From: Roseovarius spongiae
Lineage (GTDB): Bacteria; Pseudomonadota; Alphaproteobacteria; Rhodobacterales; Rhodobacteraceae
DNA: 64,000 nt
Assembly (NCBI RefSeq): GCF_003651245.1
Contig: NZ_RAPE01000001.1
Location: 620,001 to 684,000, forward strand
Reading direction: 5' to 3'
Within the stretch, counting starts at the first letter, position 1. Each line of letters opens with the position of its first letter. A model generated the notes under the pieces. That model was not told the DNA's origin, ran no database searches, and saw only the letters and a program-made list of their open reading frames with translations. Below are positions 38,157 through 49,038 of the stretch, in pieces. The translations under genes and the position numbers were made by a program.

Positions 38157-38354
38157 ATGAATTGGGACGAGATCAAGGGCAACTGGAAGCAGATGACCGG
38201 CGCCGCCAAGGAAAACTGGGGCAAGCTCACCGATGACGAGATCCAGCAGGCCGAAGGCAATCGCGAACAGCTCGTCGGCAAGATCCAGGAACGCTACGGC
38301 GTGGCCAAGGACGAGGCCGAGCGCCAGGTAGACGAATTCGCCGCCAGATACTGA
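38157..38354 (+). CDS. CsbD-family stress protein
   Basis: A 65-residue, highly charged helical protein: MNWDEIKGNWKQMTGAAKENWGKLTDDEIQQAEGNREQLVGKIQERYG. This is the full CsbD family pattern. Members are strongly induced in general stress and stationary phase; the molecular role is unknown. AAAGGA lies 10 bases before the ATG. A stress-type promoter lies upstream and a strong terminator downstream, so it is a single-gene unit. Confidence 0.93.
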   Translation: MNWDEIKGNWKQMTGAAKENWGKLTDDEIQQAEGNREQLVGKIQERYGVAKDEAERQVDEFAARY

Positions 38355-38370
38355 TCCCTCCGACGGCGGA

Positions 38371-38393
38371 TGTGTGTGTAGATTTGTGTGTGT
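38371..38393. repeat. Interrupted TG dinucleotide repeat
   Basis: Two short runs of alternating TG, split by AGATT, lie between the csbD stop and its terminator. Confidence 0.5.
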
Positions 38394-38396
38394 GGA

Positions 38397-38422
38397 GAAG
38401 GCGGCCCCTCGGGGCCGTCTTC
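38397..38422 (+). terminator. Terminator after csbD
   Basis: GAAGGCGGCC pairs with GGCCGTCTTC around a CCTCGG loop, followed by TTTC. It separates csbD from the convergent prpE. Confidence 0.75.
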
Positions 38423-38438
38423 TTTCTATGCGCGGTGG

Positions 38439-40328
38439 TCAGCCTGCGTGGCCGGGTTCGTGCAGCGCGTCCTTGATTTCGTCCAGGATCGCCGGGTCGT
38501 CGATGGTGGCGGGCATCCTGAACTCCTCTCCGTCGGCGATCTTCGCGACCGTTGCGCGCAGGATCTTGCCCGAGCGGGTCTTGGGCAGGCGCTCCACCAC
38601 GATGGCGCGCTTGAACGCGGCGACCGGGCCGATGCGTTCGCGCACGAGAGCCACGCATTCCGCCGTGATTTCCTCATGCGGACGCTCGACCCCCTTGCTG
38701 AGACAGATAAGCCCAAGGGGCGACTGGCCCTTCAGTTCGTCCGCCACGCCGACCACGGCGCATTCGGCGACGTCCGGGTGGCTGGCCAGCACCTCCTCCA
38801 TCAGCCCGGTGCTGAGCCGATGCCCCGCGACGTTGATCACGTCATCGGTGCGCGCCATGATATAGAGATATCCGTTCTCGTCGATCAGGCCCGCGTCGCC
38901 GGTCTCATAGTACCCCGGAAAGGTGTCGAGATAGGCCTTGCGGAAGCGGTCTTCGGCGTTCCAGAGCGAGGGCAGCGTGCCGGGGGGCAGGGGCAGCCTG
39001 ATCGCGATCGCGCCAAGTTCGCCCGTCTTCTTCGGCGTCCCGTCCTCGCCGAGGATCTGCACGTCATAGCCCGGCATGGCGACGGTGGGAGATCCGATCC
39101 TGACCGGCAGCGCCTCGAGCCCGGCGGGATTGCCGACGATGGTATAGCCGGTTTCGGTCTGCCACCAGTGATCGTAGACCGGCTTGTCCAGCACCTTCTG
39201 CGCCCACTCGATGGTGTCCGGATCGGCGCGTTCCCCTGCGAGATAGAGCGCGCGCAGGCAGGACAGGTCGTATTTCTTGAGCATTTCGCCCTTGGGATCC
39301 TCGCGCTTGACCGCGCGGATGGCGGTGGGGGCGGTGAAGAAGCTGCGCACGTTGTGCTCGGAAATCACCCGCCAGAACGTGCCGGCGTCCGGCGTGCCCA
39401 CCGGCTTGCCCTCGAACACGACGGTGGTGTTGCCGTGGATGAGCGGCGCGTAGCAGATATAGCTGTGCCCGACGACCCAGCCCACATCCGAGGCGGCCCA
39501 GTACACGTCGCCGGGATCGACGTTGTAGATGTTCTTCATCGTCCAGTTGAGCGCGACCAGATGCCCGGCGGTCGGCCGGATCACGCCCTTGGGCGCGCCG
39601 GTCGTGCCCGAGGTATAGAGGATATAGACCGGGTGGTTGCCCTCCACGGGGACGCACTCGGCCGGCTGCGCGCCCTCCTGAAAGCTGTGCCAGTCCAGGT
39701 CGCGCCCCTCGGTCAGTTCCGCCGGCTGCTGCTCGCGTTGCAGGATCACGCAGAAGTCCGGCTTGTGCCGGGCCTGTTCGATCGCGCCGTCGAGCAGCGG
39801 CTTGTAGGGAACCGTGCGCGCCGGTTCGATCCCGCAGGACCCGGCGATGATCGCCTTGGGCGCGCAATCGTCGATCCGCACGGCCAGTTCACTGCTGGCG
39901 AAGCCGCCGAAGACGACCGAATGGATCGCGCCCAGCCGCGCGCAGGCCAGCATCGCTTCGAGCGCCTCGGGCACCATGGGCATGTAGATGATGACGCGGT
40001 CGCCCTTTTCCACGCCCTGCGCGCGCAATGCCCCGGCGAGCGAGGCGACGCGGGTCTGCAACTCGGCGAAGGTGATCTTCTGCTTGGAGTTCGTCACCGG
40101 GCTGTCATGGATGATCGCGACCTGGTCGCCGCGCCCGTTCTCTACGTGGCGGTCAACCGCGTTGTGGCAGGTGTTCACCATGCCGTCGACGAACCACTCG
40201 TAAAGCGGCGCGTTGTCGTCGAACAGCGCCTTCGACGGCTTGCGGTCCCAGTCGATCGCCTCGGCCTGCTTCATCCAGAAGGCCTCGGGGTCGGATTTCC
40301 AGCTTTCGTAGATTTCTGCATAGCCCAT
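38439..40328 (-). CDS. prpE: Propionyl-CoA synthetase
   Basis: An AMP-forming acyl-CoA synthetase of the PrpE type (629 aa), slightly shorter than acetyl-CoA synthetases. The ATP loop is YTSGTTGAPKGV. A8 and A10 motifs are TGDAGLIDENGYLYIMARTDDVINVAGHRL and LPKTRSGKILR; the last lysine is the usual acetylation switch. The N-terminus MGYAEIYESWKSDPEAFW is typical of PrpE. It has its own 128-base upstream region; no prp cycle genes are adjacent, so acetate or acrylate-type acids are also possible substrates. Confidence 0.9.
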   Translation of the reverse strand: MGYAEIYESWKSDPEAFWMKQAEAIDWDRKPSKALFDDNAPLYEWFVDGMVNTCHNAVDRHVENGRGDQVAIIHDSPVTNSKQKITFAELQTRVASLAGALRAQGVEKGDRVIIYMPMVPEALEAMLACARLGAIHSVVFGGFASSELAVRIDDCAPKAIIAGSCGIEPARTVPYKPLLDGAIEQARHKPDFCVILQREQQPAELTEGRDLDWHSFQEGAQPAECVPVEGNHPVYILYTSGTTGAPKGVIRPTAGHLVALNWTMKNIYNVDPGDVYWAASDVGWVVGHSYICYAPLIHGNTTVVFEGKPVGTPDAGTFWRVISEHNVRSFFTAPTAIRAVKREDPKGEMLKKYDLSCLRALYLAGERADPDTIEWAQKVLDKPVYDHWWQTETGYTIVGNPAGLEALPVRIGSPTVAMPGYDVQILGEDGTPKKTGELGAIAIRLPLPPGTLPSLWNAEDRFRKAYLDTFPGYYETGDAGLIDENGYLYIMARTDDVINVAGHRLSTGLMEEVLASHPDVAECAVVGVADELKGQSPLGLICLSKGVERPHEEITAECVALVRERIGPVAAFKRAIVVERLPKTRSGKILRATVAKIADGEEFRMPATIDDPAILDEIKDALHEPGHAG

Positions 40329-40456
40329 GACGGCCTCCCCTGCTTGCTGTCACCCTGTTCTACGGGAGCGGGACAGGGCGAGGCAAGGCGTGCGCCCCGC
40401 GCCGCGTCGCTGAAATGCGCCGGCGGGCTTTCGGTTCCCGCGCCGCCCCGCGCCGC

Positions 40457-42736
<2,280 letters not shown>

Positions 42737-42958
42737 GTCCGCATCCCCTGACGCCGGTTGGTTCGGCATTCCCTGTTTGCGCGCGCGGCCCCGGGCGGCG
42801 CGTCTGGAGGATCAGCTTGCATCTTTGACAGGCCGGGCGCAATCGGGAATGGGCGGCGTGCCCGGGCGCGATTTCCCGGGCGGCGCGCGCAGGGCGGCAT
42901 TGCGCTTGGGCCCCTGGCGCGGCAAAAGAGGCGCAGCGCCAGACCGGAGGGACCGCCC

Positions 42959-43591
42959 ATGCAAGACCACCTGACCGTCATCAAGCATCCGCTCGTCCAG
43001 CACAAGCTGACGATCATGCGCGAAAGGGACACGCCCACCGTCGTCTTCCGCCAGCTTCTGCGCGAGATCAGCCAGCTTCTCGCCTACGAGGTCACGGACA
43101 AGCTGCCGATGACCACCAAAACGATCGAAACCCCGATGCAGGAAATGGACGCCCCCACGCTCGCCGGGCGCAAGCTGGCGCTGATCTCGATCCTGCGGGC
43201 CGGCAACGGGCTGCTCGACGGCATGCTCGAGCTGATCCCCTCGGCGCGGGTGGGATTTGTCGGGCTCTACCGGGACGAAAAGACGCTGAAGCCGGTGCAG
43301 TATTACTTCAAGGTGCCCGACCTGCTGGATCAGCGGCTGGTGATCGTGGTGGACCCGATGCTGGCGACCGGCAATTCCTCGGCGGCCGCCGTTTCGCTTC
43401 TCAAGGAGGCCGGCGCCCGCGATATCCGCTTTCTCTGCCTGCTGGCCGCGCCCGAGGGCGTGGCGCGCATGAAGGAGGCGCATCCCGACGTGCCCATCGT
43501 CACCGCCGCGCTCGACGAGAAGCTGAACGACGTGGGGTACATCCTGCCGGGGCTGGGGGATGCCGGGGACCGGATGTTCGGCACCAAGTGA
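42959..43591 (+). CDS. upp: Uracil phosphoribosyltransferase
   Basis: Pyrimidine salvage enzyme (210 aa) converting uracil and PRPP to UMP. The PRPP-binding motif is [19 protein letters not shown] near residues 131-149. [21 protein letters not shown] is the family N-terminus. [13 protein letters not shown] is also conserved. ATG 42959 follows CGGAGGGACC. Divergent from maeB, in a 222-base GC-rich region with no other recognisable element. Confidence 0.97.
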   Translation: MQDHLTVIKHPLVQHKLTIMRERDTPTVVFRQLLREISQLLAYEVTDKLPMTTKTIETPMQEMDAPTLAGRKLALISILRAGNGLLDGMLELIPSARVGFVGLYRDEKTLKPVQYYFKVPDLLDQRLVIVVDPMLATGNSSAAAVSLLKEAGARDIRFLCLLAAPEGVARMKEAHPDVPIVTAALDEKLNDVGYILPGLGDAGDRMFGTK

Positions 43592-43695
43592 ACGCGCGGC
43601 CATTGCCCCTGCGCGCGCGGCAGTGCGTCTCGCACGAAGGCCCGTGACGCGCCGCGCGAGCGCCGCGCGCAGTGGCCGGCCGTCCTGCGGACGCG

Positions 43696-43701
43696 TATAA
43701 T
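43696..43701 (+). promoter_or_regulatory. TATAAT -10 element before the SPOR-domain gene
   Basis: A perfect TATAAT about 80 bases before the start codon. The matching -35 position (43673-43678) is weak. Confidence 0.35.
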
Positions 43702-43781
43702 TCGAGGCGTTTCGAGCCTGCTTGCCTGTTTACTATGTGGCAGAATTAAGGCAGAGTTTCCCTACATCTTGTGGGGGCAAA

Positions 43782-45263
43782 ATGAAAATCACCAGAGTTA
43801 TCGCGCTCGCCGTCATCGCCGCGTCCAGCGCGCTCGGCGTCGTCCAGGCCAAGACCCTGGCCGACGCCGGAGAACCGGCCGAGTATCCGCCGGCGTCCTT
43901 TGATGGACGCCAATATGTCGACAGCAAGGGCTGCGTCTTCATCCGCGCCGGGATCGACGGCAACGTGACCTGGGTGCCGCGCGTGTCGCGCAGCCGCAAG
44001 GTGCTGTGCGGCTATCCCCCGACGCTGGCCAAGCGCGCTGCGCCCGCGCAGCAGCCGGCCCAGACGGCGGCGACGGCCCCCGCGCCCGAACCGGCGCCGA
44101 AGAAGACGGTGCGCGCGACCGTCCCCGTCACCACGCCCGCGCCCGCCGCCAAGCCGGTGGTGCGCAAGGCGCGCGCGCCTGCGCCTGCGCCGAAACCGGC
44201 GCCGAAGCGCGTGGTTCGCAAGGTATCCGCGCCCGCCGCGGCCGCCGCGCCGAAACCCGCGCCGAAGCGCGTTGTGCGCAAGGTATACGCACCCGCCCCG
44301 GCTTCCGCGCCGAAGGTCGTGCGTCGCCGGGCCGCGGCGCCGGTCCTTGTCGCGCCGGCCCCCGCGCCCAAGCCCGTCGCCAGCCCCGCGCCGCGGAAAC
44401 GCCGGGTCGTGCAATCGGCCGGTTGCCCCGGGCGCAGCGCCCTCTCCAACCGCTACACCGCGGGCCGTCCGGGCTTCAGGGTGCGCTGCGGCCCGCAGAC
44501 CGACGCGCATGTGACCTACGGGCGCACGTCCTCCGTCATGCCCCGCCGCGTGGCGCCGGCGCCGGTCCCGGCTCCGCGCCATGCCGCACCGGTCTATCAG
44601 CCGCCGGTCATCGACACCGCCCCGGCGACGCGCATCGTGCGGGTGACGCCCCGGACCCGGATCGCCCCGAAACATGTCTATGAAAGACAGGTCGCAAGCT
44701 ATCGCGGGCTGAACGGCGTGCCCGAAGGCTACAAGCGCGTGTGGATGGACGGGCGGCTCAACCCGCACCGGGGGCACCAGGATTTCGCCGGCAAGGCGCA
44801 GATGGACCTGATGTGGACCAAGACCGTGCCGCGCCGCCTGATCGTGCGCGAAACCGGGCGGGTCGTCACGCAGGACTACCCCGGCCTGATGTATCCCTAT
44901 GTCAGCTACGCCCAGCAGAGACGCGCGAACGTGTCTCCCGTCTATGCGAAGAAGCACGCGGCGGGCCACGCCACGGCCGCCGCGCCCGCGCCGGCGCCCA
45001 AGGCGGTCGTCTCGACCCGGTCGAGCGCCGCGCCGAGCCATCGCTATGTGCAGGCGGGCGTCTACACCACGCGCGCCCAGGCGCAGAAGGCCGCCGGGCG
45101 GATCTCGTCCCTCGGGCTGCCCGCGCGGCTCGGCTCGATGACGCGCAACGGGCAGAGTTACAGCCTTCTGCTGGCTGGACCGTTCAACAGCCAGGCGCAG
45201 CTCGATTCGGCGCTGAGCCGGACGCGCGGCGCGGGCTTCGGCAACGCGGTGGCGCGCAATTAG
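43782..45263 (+). CDS. Exported SPOR-domain protein with Lys-Pro repeats
   Basis: A 493-residue exported protein. The signal peptide covers about residues 1-23. A small domain with two cysteines (51 and 76) follows, then a long alanine/proline/lysine linker where an 11-residue unit, KPAPKRVVRKV, occurs at 138-148 and 158-168. A second cysteine pair lies near 225-250. The C-terminus is a SPOR domain (YVQAGVYTTRAQAQKAAGRI ... YSLLLAGPFNSQAQLDSALS), which binds denuded septal peptidoglycan. This suggests a cell-division or wall role in the periplasm. The linker could bridge the periplasm or bind anionic polymer. Confidence 0.85.
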   Translation: MKITRVIALAVIAASSALGVVQAKTLADAGEPAEYPPASFDGRQYVDSKGCVFIRAGIDGNVTWVPRVSRSRKVLCGYPPTLAKRAAPAQQPAQTAATAPAPEPAPKKTVRATVPVTTPAPAAKPVVRKARAPAPAPKPAPKRVVRKVSAPAAAAAPKPAPKRVVRKVYAPAPASAPKVVRRRAAAPVLVAPAPAPKPVASPAPRKRRVVQSAGCPGRSALSNRYTAGRPGFRVRCGPQTDAHVTYGRTSSVMPRRVAPAPVPAPRHAAPVYQPPVIDTAPATRIVRVTPRTRIAPKHVYERQVASYRGLNGVPEGYKRVWMDGRLNPHRGHQDFAGKAQMDLMWTKTVPRRLIVRETGRVVTQDYPGLMYPYVSYAQQRRANVSPVYAKKHAAGHATAAAPAPAPKAVVSTRSSAAPSHRYVQAGVYTTRAQAQKAAGRISSLGLPARLGSMTRNGQSYSLLLAGPFNSQAQLDSALSRTRGAGFGNAVARN

Positions 45264-45330
45264 GAGAGATGCGGTTCTGACGGAAAGGGGCCGGCGCATG
45301 AAGATGCGCCGGCCCTTTCGCTGGCCGGAC

Positions 45331-46356
45331 CTAGCCGCCGCAGATGCCCTGGAGGCGCAGCCAGTCGCCGTCGCTGAGCACCGGCTCGGGCGCTTCGTCG
45401 CGGAACGGATCGGCCTCGATCAGCGGCAGCACTGTCTCGCCCGAGACGTCGCGCGCATAGGCGTAAGGGGTCGCGCGCACCCGCCAGTTGCGGAACCCGT
45501 CCAGCAGCAGTTCGTCGGAGACCGGGGGCGGGGGCGACGTGAGCAGCGCCTGCGCGTAGGCGCGCAACGCCTCTTCGCCGGGATGCCCGGTGGTCAACAG
45601 GCGAAACGCGGCGACCAGCCCGGCATGCGACAGCAGCCGGCCCAGCGGATCATGCGCGCGCATGCGCATGCGCGCGGCGATGATATAGCCCGCGACGACA
45701 TCCGGTTCCTCGTGATCCTCGATCAGCGCGCGCCCCAGCAGGATGGTCCCGCCCGGCAGCCCGATCGCGCCCGTAACCCCGCTGCGCACCACGACCAGCC
45801 GATCGCCGCCGGTGCCCGAAGGCAGCCGCGCGGAGAGTTTGGCGAGCGCGCCGATCCCGCCGGGCGCATGGCAGGGCGGACCGGTCACGGCCTGCATCTC
45901 CTGCTCCAGCGCGCGCCCGATCTCGGCGCGCTTGACGCCGGGCACGACCGAAACTGCGTGCTCGCGCACCGCGCCGGGCAGCCAGAACGCGGCCAGCGCG
46001 GCGACGACCAGGATCGAGCCGAGCATCATCAGCAGCCGCAACCGGCCGGGTCGCGGCCGGCGCCGGGCTACGGCGCTGCGCAGCCGTTCGAGCGCGGCGA
46101 TCATGTCGTCCTCGTCCGTCCCGAGTTCGAGCGTCTCGCCCGGATCGCCGTCGGGGTGATAGATCGCCGGTCGCTGGCCGGGATTGGCGCGGCTCAGCGC
46201 GGGGATCGACCAATGGGCGAGCGGCCTGTCGCGCATGTCCGAGATGGTCAGCGTCGCGTCCCCGATCGAGACGATGACGTCCGTGCGCTGCGCGTCCGGC
46301 GACGCCCGCCAGAGGCCCGGCGCCTCGAGCCGGTCGTATTCGCGAAGTGCTGTCAT
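45331..46356 (-). CDS. Membrane protein resembling an inactive M48 peptidase
   Basis: A 341-residue protein: a soluble N-terminal part (about 1-105), one membrane helix (about 107-125, LLMMLGSILVVAALAAFWL), then a large outer domain. That domain has LPGGTILLGRALIEDHEEPDVVAGYIIAARMRMR, which lines up with the M48 motif 'LPGG...G.L....E..AGVLAHEIAHV'. The zinc HExxH is replaced by YIIAA, so catalysis should be lost. This is my reading of the motif, not an established annotation. Monocistronic, convergent with the SPOR-domain gene. Confidence 0.6.
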   Translation of the reverse strand: MTALREYDRLEAPGLWRASPDAQRTDVIVSIGDATLTISDMRDRPLAHWSIPALSRANPGQRPAIYHPDGDPGETLELGTDEDDMIAALERLRSAVARRRPRPGRLRLLMMLGSILVVAALAAFWLPGAVREHAVSVVPGVKRAEIGRALEQEMQAVTGPPCHAPGGIGALAKLSARLPSGTGGDRLVVVRSGVTGAIGLPGGTILLGRALIEDHEEPDVVAGYIIAARMRMRAHDPLGRLLSHAGLVAAFRLLTTGHPGEEALRAYAQALLTSPPPPVSDELLLDGFRNWRVRATPYAYARDVSGETVLPLIEADPFRDEAPEPVLSDGDWLRLQGICGG

Positions 46357-46444
46357 GTCCCTGCGGGCCTGCCCTGCCTCGTTTGCGGCACGGTAGCACG
46401 CGCGGCGACACCGCTCAATTGCGCGTGGCCGGTGAGGCCGAGGA

Positions 46445-46462
46445 GAATTTTCGCGAAAATTC
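46445..46462. repeat. Perfect 18-bp palindrome after the acyl-CoA synthetase gene
   Basis: GAATTTTCGCGAAAATTC reads the same on both strands and lies 4-21 bases beyond the stop codon of the gene on the minus strand. Confidence 0.6.
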
Positions 46463-46465
46463 GGC

Positions 46466-48094
46466 TCAGACCTCCGCGGCGCGCTTGCGCAGTTCGAATT
46501 TCTGGATCTTGCCGGTCGAAGTCTTGGGCAGGTCCTCGAACATCACGCGCTTGGGCGTCTTGAACCCGGCGAGCCGGTCGCGCGCGAAGGCGATGAGCGC
46601 GGCCTCGTCCGTCTCCGCGTCCTCCTTCAGTTCCACGAAGGCGCAGGGAACCTCGCCCCACTTGTCGTCTGCCTTGGCCACCACCGCGCAGAGCGACACC
46701 GCCGGATGGCTCATCAGCACGCCCTCGACCTCGACCGAGCTGACGTTCTCGCCGCCCGTGATGATGATGTCCTTGGCCCGGTCGGCGATCTGAAGATAGC
46801 TGTCGGGATGTTGCCGCGCGATGTCGCCCGAGTGGAACCAGCCGCCGCGGAACGCCTCGGCCGTCGCTTCGGGGTTCTTGAGATAGCCCTTCATCACCGC
46901 GTTGCCGCGGATCATGATCTCGCCCTGCGCGACGCCGTCCATCGGGGTCGGGGTCATGCTCTCGGGGTCCATCGCGACGATTTCCTCCATCATCGGCATG
47001 GCCACGCCGGTGCGCGCCTTGATGGCGTAGCGGGCCTCTTCGGGCTGGACGTCCCATTCGCTGCGCCATTCGCATTCGGTGACGTGGCCATAGGTTTCGG
47101 TCAGCCCGTAGACCTGGGTGACGGCAAATCCCAGCGGCTCGATCGCGCGCAGGGTGGCGGCGGGGGGCGGGGCGCCGGCGGTGAAGACCTCGACCACGTG
47201 GTCGAAGTCGCGCCGGTCGGCGTCCCTGGCGTTGACGAGGGTGTTGAGCACGATGGGCGCGCCGCCGAAATGCGTGGCGCCCTCATCGGCGATGGCGTCG
47301 TAGATCGCGCGCGCCGTGATGTCGCGGCAGAAGATCGCCGTGGCGCCCAGCATCGGCAGCATCCAGGTGTGGTTCCAGCCGTTGCAGTGAAAAAGCGGCA
47401 CGATCGTCAGATACCGCGCCCGGCGCGGCATGTGCCAGCTGATCGCGGTGCCCATCGTCATCAGATAGGCGCCTCGGTGATGGCAGACCACGCCCTTGGG
47501 CCGCCCCGTGGTGCCCGAGGTGTAGTTGAGCGCGAGGCTCTCCCATTCGTCCTCGGGCATGATCCAGTCAAAGGCCGGGTCGCCTCCGGCGATGAAATCC
47601 TCGTATTCCGTGTAGCGCCCGGTCGGCGGGTGGCCCGCCTGCGGGTCCGCCACCTCGATCACGGTCGGGCCGTCGCCTTCCATCTGCGCGATGGCTTCCT
47701 CGACGAGGGGGATGAACTGGGTGTCGACCAGCGCCACCTGCGCCTCCCCATGCCCGAGGATGTAACCCACGGTATCCGCCTCGAGCCGCGTGTTGATGGT
47801 GTTGAGCACCGCGCCGCAGGCGGGCACGCCGAAATGCGCCTCGGCCTGGGGCGGCAGGTTGGGAATGATGGTCGAGACCACGTCGCCCGGCGCCACGCCG
47901 AGCCCGGCCAGCGCCGAGGCGAGCCGCGTGCAGCGCTCGTGATACTCCGCGTAGCTGCGGCGGATATCGCGATAGACGCAGGCTTCGAGATCGGGATAGA
48001 GGACCGCCGCGCGGCGCAGGTGCGACAATGGCGTGAGCGGCGCGAAATTCGCGGCGCAGCGCTCAAGTCCGGTCTCATCCTTCATCCAGCCCAT
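46466..48094 (-). CDS. Acyl-CoA synthetase, long/medium-chain or DmdB-like
   Basis: An AMP-forming acyl-CoA ligase (542 aa). The ATP loop is LNYTSGTTGRPKGVVCHH. Further motifs are VYGLTETYGHVTECEW, GWFHSGDIARQHPDSYLQIADRAKDIIITGGENVSSVEVEG and the catalytic lysine in LPKTSTGKIQKFELR. The subgroup includes DmdB, the 3-methylmercaptopropionate ligase of DMSP-degrading roseobacters, and medium-chain ligases; the two cannot be separated by eye. A palindrome follows the stop codon and an inverted repeat precedes the start. Confidence 0.88.
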   Translation of the reverse strand: MGWMKDETGLERCAANFAPLTPLSHLRRAAVLYPDLEACVYRDIRRSYAEYHERCTRLASALAGLGVAPGDVVSTIIPNLPPQAEAHFGVPACGAVLNTINTRLEADTVGYILGHGEAQVALVDTQFIPLVEEAIAQMEGDGPTVIEVADPQAGHPPTGRYTEYEDFIAGGDPAFDWIMPEDEWESLALNYTSGTTGRPKGVVCHHRGAYLMTMGTAISWHMPRRARYLTIVPLFHCNGWNHTWMLPMLGATAIFCRDITARAIYDAIADEGATHFGGAPIVLNTLVNARDADRRDFDHVVEVFTAGAPPPAATLRAIEPLGFAVTQVYGLTETYGHVTECEWRSEWDVQPEEARYAIKARTGVAMPMMEEIVAMDPESMTPTPMDGVAQGEIMIRGNAVMKGYLKNPEATAEAFRGGWFHSGDIARQHPDSYLQIADRAKDIIITGGENVSSVEVEGVLMSHPAVSLCAVVAKADDKWGEVPCAFVELKEDAETDEAALIAFARDRLAGFKTPKRVMFEDLPKTSTGKIQKFELRKRAAEV

Positions 48095-48119
48095 GCGCTC
48101 CCCCTTTCATGCGGCGATT

Positions 48120-48138
48120 CTGCCCGGCACCCGGGCAG
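48120..48138. promoter_or_regulatory. Inverted repeat upstream of the acyl-CoA synthetase
   Basis: CTGCCCGG-CAC-CCGGGCAG, a perfect 8-bp dyad 26 bases before the synthetase start codon, in the region shared with the divergent sulfotransferase gene. Confidence 0.4.
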
Positions 48139-48211
48139 TCCGAGGTTATTGCCTTTCGCCGCGCGCGCAAAAGGGTTTTCGCCTCCGCCAAGCCGCGGCT
48201 AGAACTATCGC

Positions 48212-48856
48212 ATGATCATTTCGGCCGGGCGCAATTACATTTTCGTGCATATCCCCAAGACCGGCGGGACCGCGATGGCGCTGGCGCTCGAGGGGCGGGC
48301 GATGAAGGACGACATACTGATCGGCGACACCCCGAAAGCGAAGCGGCGGCGCGGGCGGCTGAAGGGCGCGCGCGCGGCGGGACGGCTGTGGAAACATTCC
48401 ACACTGGCGGATATCGACGCGCTGACGCCGCGCGCGCAGATTGCGCGGGCCTTCACCTTCACGCTGGTGCGCAACCCCTGGGACCGGATGGTGAGCTATT
48501 ACCACTGGCTGCGCGACCAGCGCTTCGACCATCCGGCGGTGCGGCTGGCCGGGCAGGTGGGGTTCGCTGATTTCATCGCCCATCCGATGACCGAATACGC
48601 ACTGCAGAGCCACCCCTACGCCCATTACATGACCGACGCCGAGGGCGTGGAGCGCGCTTCCGCCTACCTGCGGATCGAGCGTCTGGCCGAAGACGCCGCC
48701 CCGCTCTGGGCGCATCTGGGGTTCACGCTGGAGTTGCCGCGCGTCAACGCCTCGCGCCGGGACGCGGATTACCGCCACTACTACACCGATGCCGGGGCCG
48801 AGCGGATCGCCGCGCTTTGCGCCGCGGACATCGCGCGTTTCGGGTATCGCTTCTGA
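48212..48856 (+). CDS. Sulfotransferase family protein
   Basis: A 214-residue PAPS-dependent sulfotransferase of the membrane-glycan type (sulfotransfer family 2). The 5'-phosphosulfate loop is FVHIPKTGGTAMALAL near residues 10-25. The 3'-phosphate motif is TLVRNPWDRMVSYYHWLRD. The rest is the usual short helical core. The acceptor is unknown; in roseobacters such enzymes often sit near capsule or surface-polymer genes, but the capsule genes here are 30 kb away. Divergent from the acyl-CoA synthetase gene. Confidence 0.88.
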   Translation: MIISAGRNYIFVHIPKTGGTAMALALEGRAMKDDILIGDTPKAKRRRGRLKGARAAGRLWKHSTLADIDALTPRAQIARAFTFTLVRNPWDRMVSYYHWLRDQRFDHPAVRLAGQVGFADFIAHPMTEYALQSHPYAHYMTDAEGVERASAYLRIERLAEDAAPLWAHLGFTLELPRVNASRRDADYRHYYTDAGAERIAALCAADIARFGYRF

Positions 48857-48882
48857 CGTCAACTGCGCGAATTTGACTGTTT

Positions 48883-48906
48883 CCGCGCCGGGATCAATCG
48901 GCGCGG
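48883..48906 (+). terminator. Possible hairpin after the sulfotransferase gene
   Basis: CCGCGCCG pairs with CGGCGCGG around an eight-base loop (GGATCAAT), 26 bases past the stop. No T tract follows, so intrinsic termination is doubtful. Confidence 0.3.
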
Positions 48907-49038
48907 GCGTCGCCGTCTGTCGGGAAGACGTGCATAATGACACGTTTCCGGCCTTTTTTGGGCATATCTAGGCCTGGTTAATGATTCCTTACTGGACGAC
49001 GGTCTGCTGCCAGGGGCCGCTTTCAAGGGGACAAGGGA

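Noticed and set aside
38371..38393. TG repeat as a phase-variation tract
   Set aside because: It lies after the csbD stop codon and is interrupted, so slippage would not change a protein.
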